6,228 bases of DNA from Caldifarciminota bacterium (GTDB lineage Bacteria; Hydrothermota; UBA3072; B12-G15), in assembly GCA_021163525.1 (NCBI GenBank), contig JAGGTX010000111.1, positions 1 to 6,228 on the forward strand, read 5' to 3'. The position numbers were made by a program, and so were the translations under genes. How positions within the stretch are numbered: the stretch's first letter is position 1; each line of letters starts with the position of its first letter. The notes below the pieces were generated by a model. It made no database searches. It had not been told where the DNA came from and worked only from the letters and a program-made list of their open reading frames with translations. Below, piece after piece: positions 1-4,423 of the stretch.

Positions 1-305
1 ACAAGTGATGTTCCAATCAATGAAGAACGAAGGTGCGAAAATCCGTTCCCATCGTGCCACGTCTGGTCATGGTGATAAGACCTGTTTGAGGGAATCAATT
101 TTTCCATGAGTTCTGGAAAGTCTTTTAAAAGACCTGGTTCATACTCAATCGTGGTAACCCCACCTGTTGAGCCAGGGACAAAAACAAGTGCAATGCCATT
201 CTCAATGCCTGATTCTTCAACAGCAGATTCAAGTTGGTTTGTTATATCTATAACATGGGAAAAACCTTTTGTTTCAATTGTTAAAGTCTGATTGAATACC
301 TTCAC
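1..305 (-). CDS. yjbQ: YjbQ/UPF0047 family protein, C-terminus beyond the window
   Basis: The first 101 residues of a YjbQ (UPF0047) protein are visible; the family is usually about 130-140 residues, so the last quarter or so lies off the left edge. Seen: an N-terminus MKVFNQTLTIETKGF, the strand-turn VFVPGSTGGVTTIEYEPG (about residues 41-58), and the family signature with H78, H79, D80, W83, H84, D85, G86, N87, G88, S90, H91 and R93, the polar cluster thought to form the active or ligand site. Known: family members are annotated as secondary thiamine-phosphate synthases from complementation data, and the physiological role remains unclear. The start chosen is GTG at 305-303, because it gives the typical MKVF opening; no ATG exists nearby. 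That GTG overlaps the efp stop as GTGA, with AAGGA directly against it, so translation is probably coupled to efp. It is the last visible gene of the operon. The family call is firm; the biochemical role is not. Confidence 0.87.
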   Translation of the reverse strand, partial: MKVFNQTLTIETKGFSHVIDITNQLESAVEESGIENGIALVFVPGSTGGVTTIEYEPGLLKDFPELMEKLIPSNRSYHHDQTWHDGNGFSHLRSSLIGTSL

Positions 306-865
306 TCCTTAACCCGCTCTATGTAATCACCCGTCCTTGTATCTATCTTTATCTTCTCCCCTGTCTCAACAAAGAGGGGTACAGTTACCACTGCACCTGT
401 CTCAAGTCTTGCTGGTTTTGAACCACCCTGTGCAGTATCACCCCTTATTCCAGGGTCTGTTTCAACAATTTCAAGAACAACAAAATTTGGCAGTTTTACC
501 CCAACAATCCTATCCTTTGCAAATAGCAGGGATACCTCAAGCCCCTCCTTCAAGTACTTTGTTTCTTCCTGTATTTCCTCACAGGGAATTGGGTAATTCT
601 CGTATGTCTCCATATCCATGAAAACATAGTTATCCCCCTCTTTATAAATAAACTGGGCAGGTCTTTCCTCAAGCCTCACAGGATAAATCGTGGTTCCTGT
701 CTTGAATGTCTTCTCAATCACAGCACCTGTTTCAACATTCTTCAGTTTTGTTCTCACAAATGCCTGTCCTTTACCAGGCTTCACATGCAAAAATTCCACA
801 ACCTTGAATATCTGTCCATCAAGTTCAATTGTAAGCCCCTTTCTGATATCACTGGTATCTGCCAT
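302..865 (-). CDS. efp: Elongation factor P
   Basis: EF-P binds between the ribosomal P and E sites and rescues ribosomes stalled on consecutive prolines. The protein has 187 residues, the normal bacterial length, with three beta-barrel domains: a KOW-like domain I (about 1-63), an OB domain II (about 64-127) and a C-terminal OB domain III (about 128-187). The tip loop reads VKPGKGQAF, with K32 as the residue normally modified. The C-terminal signature GDTAQGGSKPARLETG is present from about residue 142. The N-terminal half (HVKPGKG.AFVR.KL) resembles Firmicutes-type EF-P, which also has its lysine at position 32. No modification enzyme gene (epmA, epmB or other) is in the window, so the type of modification is unknown. 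The ATG at 865-863 follows AAGGAGG (876-870), which overlaps the stop of the upstream peptidase gene. The efp stop overlaps the GTG start of yjbQ. Gene identity is secure. Confidence 0.98.
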   Translation of the reverse strand: MADTSDIRKGLTIELDGQIFKVVEFLHVKPGKGQAFVRTKLKNVETGAVIEKTFKTGTTIYPVRLEERPAQFIYKEGDNYVFMDMETYENYPIPCEEIQEETKYLKEGLEVSLLFAKDRIVGVKLPNFVVLEIVETDPGIRGDTAQGGSKPARLETGAVVTVPLFVETGEKIKIDTRTGDYIERVKE

Positions 866-869
866 ACAT

Positions 870-876
870 CCTCCTT
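870..876 (-). promoter_or_regulatory. Ribosome binding site of efp overlapping the pepP stop
   Basis: AAGGAGG on the minus strand stands 4 bases before the efp ATG and shares its first bases with the TAA stop of pepP (877-875). It is strong and leaves no room for another start. Confidence 0.8.
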
Positions 877-1945
877 ATAGTATTACAAGTTCCCTGGGAA
901 ATCTTGTGAGGAGATGCTTTTTCCCGTTCATGAAAACCACCATATCCTCTATCCTCACCCCACCTTTATCAGGAACATAAACACCTGGCTCAATCGTGAA
1001 GACCATGCCCTCTTTGAGCACCTCACGGGATTTCTGATTCACACCTGGATATTCATGCACATCAAGCCCAACTCCATGACCCAGTGAATGTGTAAATCTG
1101 TCTCCAAGACCCTTATCCTCAATGTATTTTCTGGCAAGGGCATCTATCTCCTTCATCTTCATCCCTATCTTCACTTTTTCCCTTGCTATTTTCTGGGCAT
1201 GATAGACAACATCATAAATCTCCTTCAAAAAACTTGAGGGCCTGCCAAGGGCAAAGGTTCTGGTCATATCAGAGGCATATCCCTTATAGTATGTCCCAAA
1301 ATCAATCGTGATGAGTTCTCCCGTTTTAATCTTCTTGTTTGAGGCAGTTCCATGAGGGATTGCAGACCTCTTCCCACTGGCAACTATGGTTGTAAAGGAT
1401 ACCCCCTCACCTCCAAGTTTCCTCATCTGATACTCAAGTTCCAGTGCTATATCAAGTTCCCTTATCCCTGGCTTGATAATCTCAAGAACCCTCTCAAGGG
1501 CTTTATCACCAATGGACGCAGCCTTCTTCATGAGTTTTATCTCATCCTCATCCTTAATCTCCCTGAGCCTCTCAACCACATCTTTCATGGGTTTCAGCTT
1601 CACCTTCAAGGTTTTTCTTATATTCCTGTAAGACCCATATCTCACACCAAAGGATTCAAATCCTATAACCTTCTTCTTTCTGAATATGGGGTCATCCTTC
1701 AGTCCCTTCAGATAACCCTCCCTTGTAAGCAGGTATCTTGCACCCTGAATCTTTTCAACAACTCCCCCCTCAAAACGATAATCTGTTACAAGAAGTGCAG
1801 AATTCGTGGATACAAAGAGGAGTCCAGCATCACCAGTGAATCCAGTGAGGTAATAAATATTCTTTCTCTCTGTTATCAACATTCCATCCAGACCTTCTTT
1901 TTTTATCTTCCTCTGGAGTGACTTTATTCTCTTTTCGTGGTTCAT
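875..1945 (-). CDS. pepP: Xaa-Pro aminopeptidase/dipeptidase, M24B family
   Basis: This is a cytosolic metallopeptidase expected to release N-terminal residues that precede proline or to split Xaa-Pro dipeptides. Its 356 residues match the short YqhT/YpdF class rather than the roughly 440-residue E. coli PepP. Residues about 1-130 form the creatinase N-domain (LITERKNIYYLTGFTG), and 135-356 form the pita-bread catalytic domain. All five dinuclear metal ligands are visible: D215 (TIDFG), D226 (SDMTRTF), H290 (HSLGHGVGL), E319 (TIEPGVY) and E333 (RIEDMV). The accessory histidines H198 (IPHG) and H297 (VHE) are also present, so it should be active. No signal peptide is seen. The ATG at 1945-1943 overlaps the stop of the TPR gene (ATGA), and its GGAGGAGG ribosome site lies in the last glutamate codons of that gene. 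The efp gene follows 9 bp later, a peptidase-EF-P pairing common in bacteria. Aminopeptidase versus prolidase (pepQ) specificity cannot be told from sequence alone. Confidence 0.94.
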   Translation of the reverse strand: MNHEKRIKSLQRKIKKEGLDGMLITERKNIYYLTGFTGDAGLLFVSTNSALLVTDYRFEGGVVEKIQGARYLLTREGYLKGLKDDPIFRKKKVIGFESFGVRYGSYRNIRKTLKVKLKPMKDVVERLREIKDEDEIKLMKKAASIGDKALERVLEIIKPGIRELDIALELEYQMRKLGGEGVSFTTIVASGKRSAIPHGTASNKKIKTGELITIDFGTYYKGYASDMTRTFALGRPSSFLKEIYDVVYHAQKIAREKVKIGMKMKEIDALARKYIEDKGLGDRFTHSLGHGVGLDVHEYPGVNQKSREVLKEGMVFTIEPGVYVPDKGGVRIEDMVVFMNGKKHLLTRFPRELVIL

Positions 1946-3606
1946 TCCTCCTCCTCTCCAAAGAGGTCCTTAAGGGAGCGGGGTTCTTCAGGACCGGGTA
2001 ATCCCTCTTCTTTTTTTTCTTCCTCTTCTCTCTCCTCTGGCTCCTCTTTTGTCTCTTCTTCAAAAGGGCCACCACCTGGTTCTGTTACTACCTCCAGTGG
2101 TTCTTCTGTTTCAACAGGGCTTTTTTCCTCTTCTATTGCTCCAAGTATATCACTTTCACCAGCAGTCAGGTCTGGTTCTTCTGGTTTTATATTCTCAAGC
2201 AATCCTGTATCCTCACCTTTCCCACTTTCCTCAAGTGGTGGTCTGGACGCTTTTATCTCTTCAAGGAGGGATTCTCCCCTTATATCCTTGAGAAGGAATT
2301 TCGCCTCATCATTTCCTGGTTCGTTCTCCAGAACCTTATTCAGCACATTTTCAGCCTTTTCCTTGAAACCATACTTAATATATATCTTTGCAAGTTCAAC
2401 CGTGTATCTGGGTTTAAGGCCTGGCACTTCAGGGGCAGTTTCCTGTGGAGCCTCTGTTATCACTGTTTCCTTTTCAACTGCCTTCTCTTCCTTTGCTTCC
2501 TGAGGAGGTGGCACAGTCTCCTCTTCTGCCATTTCCTCCATCTTTGGGGCTATTCCCTCCTCTACTTCAGTTTTAACCTCTTCAACCACCCCGGGAACTT
2601 CTGGCTTGCTCTCAACCCCTTCAACAACAGGTGGTGCTTCAATTTCCTCTTCTTCCTCTTCTTCCTCTTCACCAAAAATATCCTTCAGCCCTGGCTTCTC
2701 CTCTTCCGCAGGAGGAATCTCCTCAACATGGGCTTTTTCTTCAACAACCTCCTCTCTTCCCATTGCTGGCTCTTCAGGCAGAGAAACGTGTTCTTCAATC
2801 TTTTCTTCTGCTGGCGCTTCCTCAACAGGCGGTGCCTGTTCAATTCTTTCCTCCAGGGGTTGCTTTTCCATGGTGGATGGTGCCTGAGCCTCTTCTTCCT
2901 TCTCCTCATGCCCGAAGAGTTCCTCAAATGAGGCAGGGCCTTCTTCACCCTCTTCCCCTGTTTCCTTCTCCTGAATCACCCTTGTCTCCTCCTCTATTCC
3001 CCTCATGGTTTCAATATCCTTTTTCTCCTCGGTTGGGGGTGCTTCAGGTTTCTCCTCCCTGAAATAGGACTCAAACTCCTCCTTTGATTTCTCTTCTATC
3101 TCTTCTTCCTTCTTTTCCACCTCTTCTACTGTTTTTTGTTCTTCAAAGTAGGAGAAGAAATCCTCCTTCCCCATATCTGAAATAATCTCCTCCTCTTTTG
3201 CCTCAAGTTTTGGTTTCAATTCCTCTATCTTCCTTCTCGCCTCATCATCAAGTGGGTCTAAATTCAGTAGTTTCTCAAGTGTGGAAATTGCATTCTCTAT
3301 TTTTTCAAGTTTAACATAAACTTCAGCAAGTTCCCTGTGGGCAAGGATACTCTGAGAATCAAGCTCTACTGCCCTCTGGAGCTGCTCCATGGCTGATTGA
3401 AAATTACCCATCTCCCTATAGCAACGCCCAAGCACGAGATAACCAGTTGCATAATTGGGGTGCTTTTGAAGTCCCAGCTCAAGCACCCTTATTGCTTCGT
3501 CATAATCACCTGCCTTACGCAACTGGTCTGCATACTGGGCAAAAACAAGAGAATCAGGGTCACGCTCAAAGCGCTCCCTCAATTTTTCAAGGGCATCATC
3601 CATCAT
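1942..3606 (-). CDS. Acidic TPR scaffold-like protein with repeated short motifs
   Basis: I recognise the TPR parts but no named family for the 554-residue whole. Three TPR units occupy about residues 17-118, with typical turns GDYDEA, GNFQSA and KIENA and LDP-type ends. Residues about 130-397 are a Glu/Pro-rich, probably disordered linker, including nine consecutive glutamates (313-321). Residues 398-431 form another TPR (ELAKIYIKYGFKEKAENVL). An acidic tail follows. Embedded in the acidic stretches are five similar motifs: DFFSYFEE (149), EFESYFREE (177), SFEELFGHEE (226), GLKDIFGEE (306) and SLKDLFGEEEE at the extreme C-terminus (544). Between 446 and 492 there is a second triplet: LLEEIK, LLENIK, ILGAIE. 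No signal peptide or membrane segment is seen, so it is probably cytoplasmic. The start is MetMet at 3606 or 3603; AGGTGA lies just upstream and either ATG is workable. It heads the peptidase-efp-yjbQ operon behind a consensus promoter. A protein-protein scaffold role is inferred, not shown. Confidence 0.9.
   Translation of the reverse strand: MMDDALEKLRERFERDPDSLVFAQYADQLRKAGDYDEAIRVLELGLQKHPNYATGYLVLGRCYREMGNFQSAMEQLQRAVELDSQSILAHRELAEVYVKLEKIENAISTLEKLLNLDPLDDEARRKIEELKPKLEAKEEEIISDMGKEDFFSYFEEQKTVEEVEKKEEEIEEKSKEEFESYFREEKPEAPPTEEKKDIETMRGIEEETRVIQEKETGEEGEEGPASFEELFGHEEKEEEAQAPSTMEKQPLEERIEQAPPVEEAPAEEKIEEHVSLPEEPAMGREEVVEEKAHVEEIPPAEEEKPGLKDIFGEEEEEEEEEIEAPPVVEGVESKPEVPGVVEEVKTEVEEGIAPKMEEMAEEETVPPPQEAKEEKAVEKETVITEAPQETAPEVPGLKPRYTVELAKIYIKYGFKEKAENVLNKVLENEPGNDEAKFLLKDIRGESLLEEIKASRPPLEESGKGEDTGLLENIKPEEPDLTAGESDILGAIEEEKSPVETEEPLEVVTEPGGGPFEEETKEEPEEREEEEKKEEGLPGPEEPRSLKDLFGEEEE
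1946..1953 (-). promoter_or_regulatory. Ribosome binding site of pepP inside the TPR reading frame
   Basis: On the minus strand GGAGGAGG, with one A before the ATG at 1945, is made of the last glutamate codons of the TPR gene (GAGGAGGAG region). The same bases encode the acidic C-terminus and recruit ribosomes for the next gene, and the ATGA overlap couples the two. Confidence 0.7.
2644..2670. repeat. Perfect in-frame 9-bp minisatellite, three copies, in the TPR gene
   Basis: TTCCTCTTC is repeated three times without a mismatch on the plus strand, reading GAAGAGGAA on the coding strand. It encodes the nine consecutive glutamates (residues 313-321) just after the GLKDIFG motif. Because the unit is three codons long, gain or loss of a unit would change linker length without a frameshift. 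Clustered identical units suggest recent slippage expansion. Confidence 0.85.
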
Positions 3607-3626
3607 ATTTCACCTGCCTTTTTTTA

Positions 3627-3655
3627 ATTATAAATTTGATAGTTCCCAATGTCAA
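3627..3655 (-). promoter_or_regulatory. Consensus sigma-70 promoter of the TPR-pepP-efp-yjbQ operon
   Basis: Reading the minus strand, a perfect -35 box TTGACA (3655-3650) is followed after exactly 17 bases by a perfect -10 box TATAAT (3632-3627). Transcription would begin near 3620, leaving a leader of only about 14 bases that consists mostly of the ribosome site AGGTGA before the ATG at 3606. The -35 box contains the TGA stop (3654-3652) of the DUF4476 gene. The match in both boxes and spacing is seen directly; activity is inferred. Confidence 0.85.
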
Positions 3656-4245
3656 TCCTCTTTCAGTATTTTTTCAGCCTGGCTTTTTTCATCCTCAAAT
3701 TCAAAGAGTGAAAGAATCTTGAAACCATTCTCCCTGTCAATAACAACTGGCCATAACAACCTTAAAGCCTTCAATCTATCCTCTCCATAGGGAAACTCCT
3801 CCAGAACCTTACAGACCTGATAAACATAAAAATAATTATGTGAGGCTGCAACCTCAAGGATTTTCAACTTCCCATCAGAAAAATCCTCCTGATTCAACCG
3901 TTCAAGGAGTTTCCTGAAAATTGTATCATCCATTCCCTCAATAATCGTATCTTTTTTCTTCAATGTATCACCAATGGATATAACACCCTCTGAAGGGATT
4001 AACTCCACAAGCCCAGCAACCTGTTCAAGGAGATTTATGAGCCTCCTCCTTCTCATGTGTGTCATTTTATTTTCTGGTTCGGGCAAAAGTTTTTCAACCT
4101 CCTCAAGCCTGTCCAGAATATTATTTTTAACATCCTCAATACTCACATCCTTCTCTTTTCCGGAAACATTTACAACCACATCCCCTCTGGGCGTTTTCAC
4201 CTTAACCGGTTGTGCCAGCAAAAAAATAATAAAAATTGGGAGCAT
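3652..4245 (-). CDS. Exported DUF4476-domain protein
   Basis: A 197-residue protein. Residues 1-11 (MLPIFIIFLLA) form a short hydrophobic segment with no positive charge before it, suggesting a minimal signal peptide with possible cleavage after A11, or an N-terminal anchor. A strand-like segment follows (VKTPRGDVVVNVSG, about 16-29), then a charged helical region with a basic patch RRRR (65-68), and a C-terminal domain from about 104 to 194. That last part fits DUF4476: repeated helices with DGKLKILEVAASHNYF, QVCKVLEEFPYGEDRLKALRLLWP and a closing segment around FEFEDEK. Known: DUF4476 is an all-helical domain of unknown function found in many secreted bacterial proteins. ATG 4245-4243 was chosen because GGAGG lies 6 bases upstream and no in-frame alternative is seen. 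The gene has its own consensus promoter. No terminator is visible in the 45-bp gap before the TPR gene, so read-through into the operon is likely. No catalytic motif is evident. Confidence 0.82.
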   Translation of the reverse strand: MLPIFIIFLLAQPVKVKTPRGDVVVNVSGKEKDVSIEDVKNNILDRLEEVEKLLPEPENKMTHMRRRRLINLLEQVAGLVELIPSEGVISIGDTLKKKDTIIEGMDDTIFRKLLERLNQEDFSDGKLKILEVAASHNYFYVYQVCKVLEEFPYGEDRLKALRLLWPVVIDRENGFKILSLFEFEDEKSQAEKILKED

Positions 4246-4266
4246 TTTTAACCTCCATTTTTTAAG

Positions 4267-4294
4267 ATTATAAAAAAAATAAAAAATTTGTCAA
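4267..4294 (-). promoter_or_regulatory. Consensus sigma-70 promoter of the DUF4476 gene
   Basis: On the minus strand a perfect TTGACA (4294-4289) and a perfect TATAAT (4272-4267) are separated by 16 bases made only of A and T, largely T runs. The predicted start near 4260 gives a leader of about 15 bases carrying GGAGG before the ATG at 4245. The spacing of 16 is one below optimum but acceptable. Confidence 0.82.
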
Positions 4295-4332
4295 AGGTAT
4301 ATATGCAATAGTTTGAATTTTAAACACTTTCA

Positions 4333-4348
4333 CATTTATCCATTTATC
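4333..4348. repeat. Perfect tandem 8-bp repeat upstream of the clp promoter
   Basis: CATTTATC occurs twice head to tail (4333-4340 and 4341-4348), ending 10 bp before the clp -35 box. The placement suits an activator or repressor half-site pair, but in an A/T-rich stretch it may be chance. Confidence 0.6.
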
Positions 4349-4358
4349 AGTTCTGGGC

Positions 4359-4386
4359 TTGATTTTTTCAAAAAATAAACTATAAT
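4359..4386 (+). promoter_or_regulatory. Sigma-70 type promoter of the Clp ATPase gene
   Basis: On the plus strand TTGATT (4359-4364) and a perfect TATAAT (4381-4386) are 16 bases apart. Predicted transcription starts near 4393, giving a leader of about 31 bases. The spacer holds an A/T inverted repeat, 7-base arms ATTTTTT and AAAAAAT around a single C (4362-4376). No CIRCE element (TTAGCACTC-N9-GAGTGCTAA) or CtsR heptad repeat, the usual controls of Firmicutes clp genes, is seen, so any heat regulation would be by another route. Confidence 0.75.
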
Positions 4387-4387
4387 A

Positions 4388-4402
4388 ATCTTGCAACAAG
4401 AT
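4388..4402. promoter_or_regulatory. Inverted repeat over the predicted clp transcription start
   Basis: ATCTTG (4388-4393) and CAAGAT (4397-4402) are exact inverted copies around CAA, beginning one base after the -10 box. This is where a repressor operator would block initiation. It could also form a small hairpin at the extreme 5' end of the mRNA. No known operator consensus matched; function is inferred only. Confidence 0.4.
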
Positions 4403-4410
4403 ACAGATAA

Positions 4411-4418
4411 GGAGGTGA
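4411..4418 (+). promoter_or_regulatory. Ribosome binding site of the Clp gene
   Basis: GGAGGTGA is a near-complete complement of the 16S rRNA 3' end and stands 5 bases before the ATG at 4424. It fixes the start codon and suggests high translation. Confidence 0.85.
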
Positions 4419-4423
4419 AACAT

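Larger units (their letters stand above)
4246..4423. promoter_or_regulatory. Divergent intergenic regulatory region between the DUF4476 and Clp genes
   Basis: This 178-bp stretch is strongly A/T-rich and contains no gene I can support. It holds two outward-facing promoters whose -35 boxes lie about 65 bp apart (4294 and 4359). Between them are a tandem 8-bp repeat (4333-4348) and a loose A/T palindrome GTTT-N7-AAAC (4311-4325). Downstream of the clp -10 box is a short inverted repeat (4388-4402). No terminator hairpin is seen in it. Confidence 0.75.

Noticed and set aside
106..291. Plus-strand 61-codon frame at the left edge
   Set aside because: It lies opposite the YjbQ gene, whose signature residues are clear on the minus strand.
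1352..1921. 189-codon plus-strand open frame opposite pepP
   Set aside because: pepP is a complete, motif-intact gene on the other strand; this frame has no domain and no ribosome site.
1830..2075. Lys/Arg-rich minus-strand frame overlapping the TPR/pepP junction
   Set aside because: It is a shifted reading of Glu-codon runs (GAAGAG read as AAG/AGA) and crosses two well-supported genes; the similar basic frame at 2685-2948 is the same artefact.
1937..2503. Long Ser-rich plus-strand open frame opposite the TPR gene
   Set aside because: It is the antisense of GAA/GAG-rich coding sequence, which reads as TTC/TCC/CTC strings; no ribosome site, no recognisable domain.
3607..3651. T-run between the DUF4476 and TPR genes as a terminator
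   Set aside because: The T-run is on the plus strand, not in the minus-strand transcript, and no GC-rich stem precedes it; the region is better explained as a promoter and ribosome site.
4202..4258. 18-codon minus-strand mini-frame starting just before the DUF4476 ATG, a possible leader peptide
   Set aside because: Its ATG overlaps the GGAGG ribosome site of DUF4476, it has no ribosome site of its own, and it lies largely inside the DUF4476 signal-peptide region in another frame.
4281..4300. TTTGTCAAAGG resembling a CtsR heptad (GGTCAAA)
   Set aside because: Only one imperfect half-site and no second repeat; the bases are explained by the minus-strand TTGACA -35 box.
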